Below, piece after piece: positions 7,642-15,463 of a stretch of DNA of 64,000 nt (the first letter of the stretch is position 1; each line of letters opens with the position of its first letter). The stretch is from a virus. The DNA is taken from IMG/VR virus record IMGVR_UViG_3300050821_006746, positions 45,142-109,141 of that record; one strand, given 5' to 3'. The position numbers were made by a program, and so were the translations under genes. The notes below the pieces were generated by a model. It did not search any database. It was not told the origin of the DNA and saw only the letters and a list, made by a program, of their open reading frames with translations.

Positions 7642-8067
7642 ATGAGCAGAGAACTACTTTTCCGCGCCTGGACTGGCAAGACGATGATGTACCAAGATCG
7701 GCAATACTTGGGATCATTCATCCGTCGCGTGGTCATACAAGTCTTGATGGATCACGATTTTCCCGAAGCGATGAAGCGCAAAAGCTACTTGCCCAAAGGG
7801 ACCAAAATTGACGATTATCTCATGCAATACATCAACAATGAGGATATCTGCGGCAAAAAAATCTACGACGAGGACATTGTGATGCTACGTGGTAGCAACT
7901 ACCCGACGCGCTATCAAGTGTACTGGAATGTGGATCAGTGGGACGTGAAAGATGCTCAGGGCAATGGCTATGATCGTGGCTACTACGAGAGTGGCTCTAT
8001 TAACTGGAGAAGTGGCTTGGAAGTTATCGGCAATATGCGCGAAACCCCTAACTTACTCAACAATTAG
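7642..8067 (+). CDS. YopX-family protein (141 aa)
   Basis: Matches the YopX family common in phages of Firmicutes and others: N-terminal MSRELLFRAWTGKTMMY, central NEDICGKKIYDEDIVML, the strand YQVYWN, and the C-terminal LEVIGNMRETPNLL. The family forms a beta-barrel of unknown function and usually sits among early phage genes, as here. Length is normal for the family. Last gene of the first operon; a 130-base regulatory gap follows. Confidence 0.9.
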   Translation: MSRELLFRAWTGKTMMYQDRQYLGSFIRRVVIQVLMDHDFPEAMKRKSYLPKGTKIDDYLMQYINNEDICGKKIYDEDIVMLRGSNYPTRYQVYWNVDQWDVKDAQGNGYDRGYYESGSINWRSGLEVIGNMRETPNLLNN

Positions 8068-8145
8068 CCTGCCCTACGGCAGTGTACATAGAGGTGTCCA
8101 GTGACCACCAACATCAGCGCCCAGCGCGCATATGATACAATCGAC

Positions 8146-8188
8146 TTGACATTAGCCAACAGATCAAGTAAAATGGCATTAGCCAACA
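8146..8188 (+). promoter_or_regulatory. Sigma70 promoter with repeated operator CATTAGCCAACA
   Basis: TTGACA (8146-8151), exact 17-bp spacer, TAAAAT (8169-8174). The 12-mer CATTAGCCAACA occurs at 8150-8161 and again at 8177-8188, 27 bp apart, straddling the -10. An inverted partial copy (TGGCTAATG) is at 8429-8437, just past the gene it controls. This looks like a negatively controlled autoregulatory promoter. Confidence 0.8.
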
Positions 8189-8197
8189 AGGAGAATA

Positions 8198-8425
8198 ATG
8201 GATTTGGAAGCAGTAAAGGAGATCATCTCTTCGCAGGGATGGACACCGCAGGAAAGGAAGAAGCAGAGAGGGACGCTCTATTTGTACGCTGCCAAATGGG
8301 ATGTAGAGGAACAAAAAACCATGTGGCGATACATTTGTGCGATATCCCAGGCGGAATATCTCACAGAGGAGCAAATACTAGCAACACTCAGCAGACCACC
8401 GAGAACAAAAAGAAAGCCAGCTTAG
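8198..8425 (+). CDS. Small putative regulator (75 aa)
   Basis: Starts after AAGGAGAATA. Begins MDLEAVKEIISSQGW and ends in a strongly basic tail (RPPRTKRKPA), consistent with nucleic-acid binding; no family recognised. Its own promoter carries duplicated 12-bp operators and a further inverted site lies downstream, so autoregulation is likely. Confidence 0.7.
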   Translation: MDLEAVKEIISSQGWTPQERKKQRGTLYLYAAKWDVEEQKTMWRYICAISQAEYLTEEQILATLSRPPRTKRKPA

Positions 8426-8643
8426 CGCTGGCTAATGATAACAGCGACCCGCCATTGGTTGGCACCCTACGCGGGCCGTAAAACAAACTGAACCGCCAGG
8501 CAACGTGTTCAGCGTTGTCTAGAGGCTACGTGCGCCTTGTGATAGGCACATTGTTCATTTTACCTGATTGAACAAAGGAATGCAAGGATGGTAGCGAAAT
8601 CGTGACGAATATTCCAGCAAATCAAAAATCATTGTCTTACCCC
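8426..8643. other. Non-coding gap
   Basis: No convincing gene. It contains TGGCTAATG (8429-8437), TTGTTCA (8551-8557) paired with TGAACAA (8569-8575), and GCAAGGATGGTAGCG (8582-8596), a 15-mer that recurs at 10017-10031 and resembles the 3' end of the gene ending at 8994. This may be debris of duplicated coding sequence. Confidence 0.5.
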
Positions 8644-8677
8644 TTGACATTTGCGTTCGTATCGAATACAATACGAA
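8644..8677 (+). promoter_or_regulatory. Near-consensus sigma70 promoter with inverted-repeat operator
   Basis: TTGACA (8644-8649), 17-bp spacer, TACAAT (8667-8672). TTCGTAT (8656-8662) and ATACGAA (8671-8677) form an inverted repeat over the spacer and -10, so repressor control is likely. Drives the gene at 8713 and probably the methyltransferase and replication genes beyond. Confidence 0.82.
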
Positions 8678-8712
8678 TATCAAGTAGTAAACAAACACAA
8701 AGGAGAAAGACA

Positions 8713-8994
8713 ATGAACGATCAAGTATACACACAGATGCTTAAAGATGTCACCACAGAGGTCAATTTTGAGAAGGCTTGCGAGATGCTAACGCAGATCC
8801 ATCAGGAGTGTGATTGTCGCACCACTGAGTACTACGGTGGCAAACGCACACAACGCTCCATCAAGAGCCGCGCCTTTGTCTGTGCCGCAAACACTGTGCG
8901 CTGGAATTTCCATAAGTTCGTCACGATGTCAAAAAATGGCCGCTACGAAGTGAACGAGCGCAATCAGCGCATTCAAGACAGGCAGGGATGGTAA
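8713..8994 (+). CDS. Hypothetical protein (93 aa)
   Basis: Starts after AAGGAGAAAGACA, downstream of a strong promoter. Helical N-terminus, a CDC element near residue 35 and a basic segment (KRTQRSIKSR). It ends QGW-stop, like short frames at 8578 and 9979. TAATG overlap with the next gene. Confidence 0.72.
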   Translation: MNDQVYTQMLKDVTTEVNFEKACEMLTQIHQECDCRTTEYYGGKRTQRSIKSRAFVCAANTVRWNFHKFVTMSKNGRYEVNERNQRIQDRQGW

Positions 8995-9191
8995 TGGAAA
9001 AGAAACGCGGTGGACAGGAAGGCAACAAGAACGCTAAGCGGGCAAAACATCCCCGCTTAGCAGTCAGTTATTCGGGTGATCTCCTCGATTTAGCCTATGA
9101 AAAGTTGGCAGATCAAGGGAATACTGCACCTACAGAGGATCAAATAAAGGATTTTATCCGCGCAATGACAAGGAAGGGATTGGAGCAATGA
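8994..9191 (+). CDS. Hypothetical basic protein (65 aa)
   Basis: The ATG at 8994 overlaps the previous stop (TAATG); an ATG six bases upstream is the alternative. The N-terminus KRGGQEGNKNAKRAKH resembles the GxxKGNKNA head seen on phage DNA-associated proteins. Coupled by ATGA to the cytosine methyltransferase, so possibly a partner of it. Confidence 0.65.
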   Translation: MEKKRGGQEGNKNAKRAKHPRLAVSYSGDLLDLAYEKLADQGNTAPTEDQIKDFIRAMTRKGLEQ

Positions 9192-9946
9192 AACCATTCA
9201 CCTTTGGCTCACTTTTCTCTGGCGTTGGTGGTATTGATTTAGGCTTGGAGCGGGCTGGTATGCAGTGCGCTTGGCAGGTGGAGATAGATGATTATGCAAC
9301 AAAAGTACTTGAAAAACAGTGGCCCAATGTTACCCGGTTTCGAGACGTGCGAACCGTTGGAAAACGCAACCTGCCAACAGTTGACCTTCTGGCAGGTGGA
9401 TTCCCCTGCCAACCTCATAGTCTCAATGGCAAAAGAAAAGCCAGCGAAGACGAACGCGATCTCTGGCCAGAATTTCGCCGGCTTATTTGCGAGCTTAAAC
9501 CCGCTTGGGTGTTGGCTGAAAACGTCATGGGGCTACTTAGTTCAGAAAATGGTCACTTCTTCGGCGGCATTCTCAGGGACTTGGCCGCGCTCAGGTATGA
9601 TGCACAATGGCAAGTGCTACCAGCTTCCTCCTTTGGCGCACCACACCGAAGAGAAAGAGTCTTCATTGTGGCCTACCCTCAGAGCCTCTATGTGGAAAAA
9701 TCGCAAATGGTCCAATCACAGAAAAGACCACCATTTCAATTTGGAAGAATATCTTCCAACGATTTATCCAGAAATCAATGGAAAACCAATCAACCCTCAT
9801 TTTCTGGAATGGATGATGGGATTCCCTATTGGGTGGACAGAAGTAAGGGACTCGGAAACGCAGTTGTTCCACAAATAGCAGAGAGCATTGCTTATCGCAT
9901 TCTCATGGCAGATGCAGCAAGCAAGGATGAAACGGAAGTAGCATAA
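9188..9946 (+). CDS. DNA C5-cytosine methyltransferase (252 aa)
   Basis: All main motifs are present in order: I (FSGVGGIDLGLERAG, 10-24), IV with catalytic C74 in PCQPHS, VI ENV at 111-113, VIII (PASSFGAPHRRER, 145-157), a short target-recognition region (about 165-220) and motif X (GLGNAVVPQIAE). It would methylate cytosine C5 from S-adenosylmethionine, probably protecting the phage from restriction. The recognition region is short, typical of compact phage enzymes; no restriction partner is nearby. Another long frame (9327-9878) overlaps it on the same strand and is listed separately. Confidence 0.95.
   Translation: MKPFTFGSLFSGVGGIDLGLERAGMQCAWQVEIDDYATKVLEKQWPNVTRFRDVRTVGKRNLPTVDLLAGGFPCQPHSLNGKRKASEDERDLWPEFRRLICELKPAWVLAENVMGLLSSENGHFFGGILRDLAALRYDAQWQVLPASSFGAPHRRERVFIVAYPQSLYVEKSQMVQSQKRPPFQFGRISSNDLSRNQWKTNQPSFSGMDDGIPYWVDRSKGLGNAVVPQIAESIAYRILMADAASKDETEVA
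9327..9878 (+). CDS. Overlapping frame inside the cytosine methyltransferase gene (183 aa)
   Basis: Uninterrupted frame wholly inside the methyltransferase gene, same strand. The product starts MLPGFETCEPLE and contains GTWPRSGMMHNGKCYQLPPL, SSLWPT and a C-terminal NPHFLEWMMGFPIGWTE. From memory these blocks match a phage protein often found next to, or fused with, C5 methyltransferases. The block near WPRSGMM is the alternate reading of motif VIII. Either this is true dual coding or the family itself reflects out-of-frame reading of methyltransferase genes. A start at 9288 is also possible. No clear ribosome site. Confidence 0.45.
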   Translation: MLPGFETCEPLENATCQQLTFWQVDSPANLIVSMAKEKPAKTNAISGQNFAGLFASLNPLGCWLKTSWGYLVQKMVTSSAAFSGTWPRSGMMHNGKCYQLPPLAHHTEEKESSLWPTLRASMWKNRKWSNHRKDHHFNLEEYLPTIYPEINGKPINPHFLEWMMGFPIGWTEVRDSETQLFHK

Positions 9947-9978
9947 CCTGGCAGTGCCAGTAATATAGAGGTTTGATT

Positions 9979-10029
9979 ATGGCACAAGTAGCACGACCAC
10001 AAGAGGGCAAAGAAAAGCAAGGATGGTAG
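9979..10029 (+). CDS. Possible leader peptide (16 aa)
   Basis: ATG after TAGAGGTTTGATT; the product ends KQGW-stop. It lies between the methyltransferase and the HNH gene, and its 3' end is the 15-mer repeated at 8582. It may be a translational leader for the HNH gene or a remnant. Confidence 0.3.
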   Translation: MAQVARPQEGKEKQGW

Positions 10030-10032
10030 CGC

Positions 10033-10659
10033 ATGTACGAGAAATCTTACCAAGCCTGGAAAGAGTTTAAGGAAAAGCTCTATGGAAAATCTAAGGAGCA
10101 ATTCGAGGATGCAACGCCAGAAGAAAAGCGGGCGTTGCTAGACAAGATGAATGCTTCTGACGATGAACAGATACAGCAGAAAGAGATAGAGCTAAATGAG
10201 CTATTTAGCAAAATGCAAGATCTTACTCAGGAAATAGCTCGTTTAACGGAATATTCAACAGGACATCAAGTTAGGATCATTCAACACGCCACAAGTGCTC
10301 TCAATAATTTTGTTCGCAATGGCATCCCCGATATGTTCCATTTTCCACGAGAAGACATGGACAAAATTATTCGCGCCATAGAGCAGGATCGTCGTACTCA
10401 GGCGCAAAGAGAAACGCTTGAGGGAATGCCGTATGATGCCTATCTGAAAACAGAGGCATGGCAAATAAGGCGTTCACAGGCTCTCAAAGACGCCAAGAAT
10501 AGGTGTCAGTTATGTTACAGTACAAAACTTCTCAATGTCCACCACAAGACCTATGAGCGGCGCGGACACGAACTGCCAGAGGATTTGATTGTACTCTGCA
10601 ACGATTGTCACGCAAAACATCACGACAAAATTGGCAAAAAGAATTCATGGAATTTTTAG
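10033..10659 (+). CDS. HNH endonuclease with coiled-coil N-terminus (208 aa)
   Basis: Residues 1-90 are highly charged and predicted coiled coil (QQKEIELNELFSKMQDLTQEI). The C-terminal 75 residues form an HNH/zinc unit: CQLC, then LNVHHKTYERRGHE with the catalytic His pair, LIVLCNDCH and KHHDK. It resembles phage HNH proteins of the EAWQIRRSQAL type. Position between methyltransferase and initiator suggests a free-standing nuclease rather than a packaging HNH, which would sit beside terminase. It lacks the leader RNA seen on other nuclease genes here. Confidence 0.85.
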   Translation: MYEKSYQAWKEFKEKLYGKSKEQFEDATPEEKRALLDKMNASDDEQIQQKEIELNELFSKMQDLTQEIARLTEYSTGHQVRIIQHATSALNNFVRNGIPDMFHFPREDMDKIIRAIEQDRRTQAQRETLEGMPYDAYLKTEAWQIRRSQALKDAKNRCQLCYSTKLLNVHHKTYERRGHELPEDLIVLCNDCHAKHHDKIGKKNSWNF

Positions 10660-10677
10660 ATAGATTTTCGAGGTAGC

Positions 10678-12318
10678 ATGATGGCAAACGCAGTTAGCCC
10701 ACAGGATGAGCAGAAGATCAGCGAAAAGCAAAACACACCCTGGCGTGTGAAATTTACCTGCGACAAGAAAAACCCATCCTATCAAGAAATCCGCAAGGAT
10801 CTTTTTGTTGCCTGTTGGGGCAATGCCAAGATGGTAGAGGTGCTATTTCACTTCCTGAATACTGGTAGTTGGAAAGCGCATCACAACCACATGGACGAAA
10901 ACACACGTGTGATTGTCCTCCAAGAAAAGCACTCTGAGATTTTAGCTAAAGTTAAACTTAAAGTCTCAGAGCCTACGCTTATCACATTCCTCAAGATGTT
11001 TGCTCAAGTTGGCTATGTTCGCAAAGCAGCCCGCAAGGGAGCACAAGAGATCAACTTTGAGGCCGTAGAGAAAGCATTCACAAACCCGCCTGAGAAGCCG
11101 GTTATCAGCAAGGATTTAAACTTAAATTTAAGTTTAAATAGTGAGCGGTCAAATGAGGTGGATAACCTACGTCAAGAGGTCGTCAATTTGCGCGAACAAG
11201 TGCAGGATTTAAGTTTAACTTTAGTTGGATTTAAGTCACTGTACGCTCAATTTGAGCACGAATTTAAGTTTAACTTTAGCTCGCGAACTAAAGAATTTAA
11301 CTTAAATGAATCGCCTGAGAGCACACAGGAAGCCAGCTCAGACCCACTTTTTTTTCCTAAGAATCCTTCTTTAGATATAAGAGATAGAGAAGAAGATGAA
11401 GAGAGTAAGAAGGACGATTGCGCTATCGCGCCGCTCGCACCTACATTTTTCGCTTTGCTTCCCTGGCTTTGGTCGGATGGGCTGGAAACACCCACAAGGT
11501 TACTTGTGGAATTAAACTCCACTATGCCAGTTGGTGAACAACAAAGGCGCTTATGGGCCACTGAGCAGTACAAGCAGGAATTAGCTTCTAAAGGTTGCCC
11601 TGTGATGGTAGAGATGGTTTCAGAGCCTCCACAGAACGCCATTGATGCTGCTGCTACTCCTGAGTGGATTCTGGTTCTCATGGAGCCAGCACAACCCAAA
11701 CAAGTATACGCTTCATATAGCCAGGAGTCACCTACACCCCCAGAGCAAAGTATAAAAGATACGGAGGTTGGTGCGGCGCGTGGCTATATGCAAAGTACAG
11801 ATGCAAATATACCTTCTGAGCAGAATAAGTCCACAAAGCGCACACGTGGCAAGAAAGCAGAGAAGGTTGAACAGTCAAGCCTCCCTTTTGACAAGGGCAT
11901 CGCGCTAAACGAGGATGAACAGCGCATTTCTGATTGGTTCTGCAAGTTCTGGTTTATCAAAATCCCGCCAACAGTAAACGCATTGTACAAAAAACATTGT
12001 GGAACTTTAGTGCCTTTTGTCCATTCTTGGGAAGAAATGCAGAGTTTAGAGAAAGTGGCGCGAGTTTGGTTGCAAAGCCAACTTAAACCAGGGACAAAGG
12101 TTGGTGGATTGCATCTAGGTAATTTCACAAACACCAATGTTTTGAATAATTGGCAGCCAGATTTACCAGACAATATTGTCGCTATCGACTCAAAACAACG
12201 ATCTGGGGTTGATACCTTTGCGCATGTACCAGCCTTTGGAGGGAAAACCGAAGAGCAATTAGATGCTGAGTTGCCGGAGACTCTTGAGTTTCTTCGTGCG
12301 AGAGGCATAGCCATCTAG
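10678..12318 (+). CDS. Replication initiator-like protein (546 aa)
   Basis: Assigned mainly by position (directly before the DnaC-like loader) and architecture. Residues about 30-130 look like a winged-helix DNA-binding region (ITFLKMFAQVGYVRKAARKG). Residues 150-235 alternate Leu/Asn/Ser because the DNA carries AT-rich repeats (DLNLNLSLN, DLSLTL, EFKFNF). There is an acidic, disordered middle, a Lys-rich stretch near 385, and a globular C-terminal 150 residues. Carrying an origin within the initiator gene is known for lambda O and relatives. No specific family recognised. Frame is intact, ATG at 10678 with a second ATG three bases on. Confidence 0.7.
   Translation: MMANAVSPQDEQKISEKQNTPWRVKFTCDKKNPSYQEIRKDLFVACWGNAKMVEVLFHFLNTGSWKAHHNHMDENTRVIVLQEKHSEILAKVKLKVSEPTLITFLKMFAQVGYVRKAARKGAQEINFEAVEKAFTNPPEKPVISKDLNLNLSLNSERSNEVDNLRQEVVNLREQVQDLSLTLVGFKSLYAQFEHEFKFNFSSRTKEFNLNESPESTQEASSDPLFFPKNPSLDIRDREEDEESKKDDCAIAPLAPTFFALLPWLWSDGLETPTRLLVELNSTMPVGEQQRRLWATEQYKQELASKGCPVMVEMVSEPPQNAIDAAATPEWILVLMEPAQPKQVYASYSQESPTPPEQSIKDTEVGAARGYMQSTDANIPSEQNKSTKRTRGKKAEKVEQSSLPFDKGIALNEDEQRISDWFCKFWFIKIPPTVNALYKKHCGTLVPFVHSWEEMQSLEKVARVWLQSQLKPGTKVGGLHLGNFTNTNVLNNWQPDLPDNIVAIDSKQRSGVDTFAHVPAFGGKTEEQLDAELPETLEFLRARGIAI
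10944..11310. repeat. AT-rich iteron-like array, candidate replication origin
   Basis: Variants of TTTAAGTTTAA(C/A)TTTA occur at about 10944-10963, 11114-11139, 11205-11237 and 11262-11310, in both orientations, inside the initiator-like gene. The copy at 11114-11139 is a perfect 26-bp palindrome of only A/T plus one C and one G. The last cluster contains an inverted pair around CTCGCGAA. Together with the neighbouring helicase loader this suggests initiator-binding sites and the unwinding region of the phage origin. Confidence 0.6.
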
Positions 12319-12332
12319 AAAGGGTAACGGTT

Positions 12333-13289
12333 ATGGATAAGAAAGCAAAAGAGCGTATGCAACAAGCCATTGAGGATGCCAAGCGCAGACGAGAGCACAT
12401 CTGTGATGATCCACAACCTCTAGGCAACCTGCTTCCAACATTGCCCAAAATTGTTGCCTTGACGGGTGTATACCCTGAATTTTTGTTTGAGACGCAGCCG
12501 AGCAATTATAGCCGCAATCCAGATGATCTCATGTATCTTTGTCCAACGTGTGGACAATGTTTCGGTGTAATCAGAAAGTCAAATGGCTATCGGCGGCGTC
12601 CTTGTCAGTGTATGCAAGACGAATACGACCGTCAGGATAGACTACGCTTTCAGGAGAGTGTGCGCCAAGAGCGCCTGGCAGTGCCAGTCAAGGAGCGAGT
12701 GACTTACACCTGGCTTGGTATGGACTATAGCGCGTTGGCAGAGCACTCACTGTCCAATTTTGAGATGCAGTATCAGCGCAACGCTTTTACGTTGGTTGCT
12801 GGCTACGTCAAGCAAAATTTAGCCCGTAGTGCCGAAAAGGATAACCTCTTGATTTATGGCGAGAAGGCAGGCTTGGGTAAGACTCATCTTGCGGCGGCAT
12901 TACTTAATCTCTGCTACGAGGATGGCTATTCTTGTTTGTTCATGCTCGCAAAGGATTACTTCGATGCGCTATGGGCATCTGACTTCAAGGACCGCTTGGC
13001 ATTGCGTCAACGAGCGAGCAAGGCTGATTTCTTGCTCATAGACGACATTGACAAAGCTGAGCAAAAAGATACGAGCGCTCAAAAGTCAGAATTTTTTCAA
13101 TTGCTCAATTTGCGTTATGAGGCTGGTCGTCCAACATTCTTCACGGCAAACTCTGCTGATCTTTCTAGGTGGTTCAATGAGTGGACAATAAGCCGGGTAC
13201 AAGAGCGCTTATTGAGGATACCCGTTGCTGGTAAAGATTATCGAGAGATTCGCGCTGAACGTGCAAGGCAAGGGATAAACGCAGGCTAG
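12333..13289 (+). CDS. DnaC/IstB-like AAA+ helicase loader (318 aa)
   Basis: N-terminal region with a zinc ribbon (C70, C73, C76, C91, C93), then a AAA+ ATPase: Walker A GEKAGLGKT (176-184), Walker B LLIDDID (234-240), sensor TANS (271-274) and an Arg-finger region SRVQERLLR. This is the layout of phage DnaC-like loaders, which deliver the host replicative helicase to an origin opened by the initiator encoded just upstream. Normal length. Followed by a GTG/ATG start of the next gene with almost no gap. Confidence 0.9.
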   Translation: MDKKAKERMQQAIEDAKRRREHICDDPQPLGNLLPTLPKIVALTGVYPEFLFETQPSNYSRNPDDLMYLCPTCGQCFGVIRKSNGYRRRPCQCMQDEYDRQDRLRFQESVRQERLAVPVKERVTYTWLGMDYSALAEHSLSNFEMQYQRNAFTLVAGYVKQNLARSAEKDNLLIYGEKAGLGKTHLAAALLNLCYEDGYSCLFMLAKDYFDALWASDFKDRLALRQRASKADFLLIDDIDKAEQKDTSAQKSEFFQLLNLRYEAGRPTFFTANSADLSRWFNEWTISRVQERLLRIPVAGKDYREIRAERARQGINAG

Positions 13290-13312
13290 TGTTAAGAAAG
13301 GATACACTCACC

Positions 13313-13948
13313 ATGAGTTACATGCCATTTAACGATGATAACCAACCATTATATGCTGATGAGAACGAAAATATTCTTTTACGTGTGAAAGACCTCAAAA
13401 AGTTGATTGAGGATGATGTGCATTTGTCCGTTATTGATTTGAAGTCGATGAGCGTAAACAGCGACCCTGAAAAACTGCAAGAACTATATCCTGCTCTTAT
13501 GCCAGATCGCGTGTGGTTTGTTTGGGCTACGTTTCAAGCACCAGAAGGTTTAAAAACCTCACGGGCCTTTGTCATGTTGAAGGATGGTCAACTTTCTCTT
13601 CCTCTTGGGATGTTTCTTCATCTGGAGACGTTTCTTGCTGCTCATCGAAAACAGGCAAAGCGAGATATACCTGATTTGACACTGGATTATATTGAGACGT
13701 TGGAATCGATCATTGCTGACGATTGGCGTTTCTGGCGTGATTTTGTATATTTCCTTGATCGTCACCATGCTCAGTTATTCGTTCAGGGAACACTCAAACC
13801 GCAATTTGAGAGACAGATCGTTGATTTGTATAAAAATTTTAGGTCAGTTAACTTTTTTTCAACGGAAAATGAGGCAATTGATCCATTCCCTGGCGGCAAG
13901 TTTAGTTTTGTGGAGAAGCGCGATATCGAACGCAAGAAGGAAGAATAA
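13313..13948 (+). CDS. Hypothetical protein (211 aa)
   Basis: The ATG at 13313 follows AAGAAAGGATACACTCACC; a GTG at 13289 overlapping the loader's stop is the alternative. Acidic, helical C-terminal half ending in a Lys/Glu-rich tail (KRDIERKKEE). No family recognised; position suggests a replication accessory role. Confidence 0.72.
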   Translation: MSYMPFNDDNQPLYADENENILLRVKDLKKLIEDDVHLSVIDLKSMSVNSDPEKLQELYPALMPDRVWFVWATFQAPEGLKTSRAFVMLKDGQLSLPLGMFLHLETFLAAHRKQAKRDIPDLTLDYIETLESIIADDWRFWRDFVYFLDRHHAQLFVQGTLKPQFERQIVDLYKNFRSVNFFSTENEAIDPFPGGKFSFVEKRDIERKKEE

Positions 13949-13950
13949 TC

Positions 13951-14349
13951 ATGGCACAATGTACAGCGCTCGCTTGTCCACGTTTGCACGCTGATCCCGA
14001 AGATCGCACAATGGCTATCGACTTCTCGTCTTCACTGGTTACGCGTGACGCGCTCGGCAATACGTGGTGCAACTATTGCATCAAACAATGTGAACTCATA
14101 AATTGGGGGAAGGCGCATAACTGGCCTGAAATCCATGTCACTGGAGAGCGAGGTAGATATGCCATAGCACAAGGTCAATGGCATTGGCTGACGAGCGTGA
14201 TGGGAAGTAACCAGGATGCGATAGACGCCTACCATGCCGCTGTGATAGCTGGGAACGAGGCTATGGAGCAGGAGATCGCGGAGAGTGTGGAGCGGGCGCA
14301 TGATGCGAGGTTGCAGGCGAGGCGCGAACGTTGGTTGCACACGAGATAG
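13951..14349 (+). CDS. Putative zinc-binding hypothetical protein (132 aa)
   Basis: N-terminal cysteines (CTALACP) pair with CNYCIKQC near residue 42 as a likely zinc site. The C-terminal third is an Ala/Glu/Arg-rich helix. No family recognised. Confidence 0.7.
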   Translation: MAQCTALACPRLHADPEDRTMAIDFSSSLVTRDALGNTWCNYCIKQCELINWGKAHNWPEIHVTGERGRYAIAQGQWHWLTSVMGSNQDAIDAYHAAVIAGNEAMEQEIAESVERAHDARLQARRERWLHTR

Positions 14350-14397
14350 CCTTGTGCAACAATGATAATGGATGAGATAAGCCAGAGGAGAGATAGA

Positions 14398-14574
14398 ATG
14401 GATCAGTTAACCGTATATGCTGTGTTTTTCTATATGGATGATGACGTGCCCGATGTTTACTGTCTAGACGAAGCAGTTGCCAGGCAGATGGCTAGCAACT
14501 ATGAGTCTGGCGATTATATCCTGTTGCAGGTGAGTGAGCAGGAATGGATGAGCCTGTTGAGAGGAGAGCGATAG
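14398..14574 (+). CDS. Hypothetical protein (58 aa)
   Basis: Start after GAGGAGAGATAGA; upstream in-frame ATGs (14362) lack a ribosome site. Begins MDQLTVYAVFFY; the fold looks like an antiparallel sheet with one helix. Stop overlaps the next GTG start (TAGTG). Confidence 0.62.
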   Translation: MDQLTVYAVFFYMDDDVPDVYCLDEAVARQMASNYESGDYILLQVSEQEWMSLLRGER

Positions 14575-15002
14575 TGGGTTGGTATACAGATGTGGTTGTC
14601 CACGTATCCATTTTGGAAAACGACGATGAGCAGGATAATTTGCGCCTCTTGCCTGAATTGCAAGCCGTGGCGCGGTTATTTCCTGTGCCAGACTGCTCGC
14701 ATTTTTACGCTGGCACAACCAAAGGCTCTCACATTGATGTGATACTAAAGGGCATCGGTGCTATCAAGTGGGAATATCCCGAAGACGTGCAGGTGTGGTA
14801 CAAAGACGAGCACGACGAGACTTTCAGGCTTGTTATGGGTGTGGAAGAGCAGGATAAGCGGATTGTGGAGCGGGATAGATTGCTGTATGAGGCGTGGGAT
14901 TTGCTTATGGATGTGCAGGTATTTATACCACCTGAGAATTACGATTTGACTTGCGTGAAGAATTGGATTGAGAAATACAAACAGTTGAAGGGCGAAGAAT
15001 GA
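14574..15002 (+). CDS. Hypothetical protein (142 aa), GTG start
   Basis: The start is taken as GTG in TAGTG, preceded by GAGAGGAGAGCG. The upstream ATG at 14544 would overlap its neighbour. The first half has strand-like hydrophobic segments; the C-terminal half is helical and ends WIEKYKQLKGEE. Overlaps the DUF488 gene by ATGA. Confidence 0.68.
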   Translation: MGWYTDVVVHVSILENDDEQDNLRLLPELQAVARLFPVPDCSHFYAGTTKGSHIDVILKGIGAIKWEYPEDVQVWYKDEHDETFRLVMGVEEQDKRIVERDRLLYEAWDLLMDVQVFIPPENYDLTCVKNWIEKYKQLKGEE

Positions 15003-15463
15003 AAATAATCCCTGTGGGCTATGGCAACCCGAAGCACCGTGAACTTATCCCTGTGCTCATGCAAGATCCTGATGCCGTGCTAGTGAGTGCGTGCCACTCA
15101 GATCGTGCAGCGCTCTACACATGGAGTGTTGCCAATCTTATAAAGCGCTATGGTGAACAATTCAGGTGGATACCTCCACTTGGCAATATTCACTACAAAC
15201 ATCCTGAGTTTGGCATCCAGATTGCCGATCTCGACACCGGCTTATCTGATGTCTACGATTTGTTGTTGTTGGGTAAAACGGCGCTGATTATGTGTGGATG
15301 CGGAACGATGGAACCAACGAAGAAACATCCACACGGGTGTCATCGGCGCATTATTTGCGATGCGATGGCAGTGAGGTATGCAGATGTGGAGATTGTTCTA
15401 CCTGAGACGATCTCGCCAGACGGCACGATTAGCGCACGTCAGGCGGGCGTGATGACACGTTGA
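14999..15463 (+). CDS. DUF488-like protein (154 aa)
   Basis: Matches the DUF488 pattern: N-terminal VGYG strand, PLGNI in the position of the ELGG block, and the C-terminal LIMCGCGTMEP...GCHRRIICDAM, corresponding to the family's VLLC...P..CHR signature. The family has rhodanese-like conserved Cys/His residues and no settled activity. Here Cys-Gly-Cys and CHRR are retained. Possible nucleotide or redox role. Last gene before a promoter gap. Confidence 0.75.
   Translation: MKIIPVGYGNPKHRELIPVLMQDPDAVLVSACHSDRAALYTWSVANLIKRYGEQFRWIPPLGNIHYKHPEFGIQIADLDTGLSDVYDLLLLGKTALIMCGCGTMEPTKKHPHGCHRRIICDAMAVRYADVEIVLPETISPDGTISARQAGVMTR

Noticed and set aside
10033-10659. Packaging-associated HNH protein
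   Set aside because: Such HNH genes adjoin terminase; this one lies in the replication module, 21 kb away.
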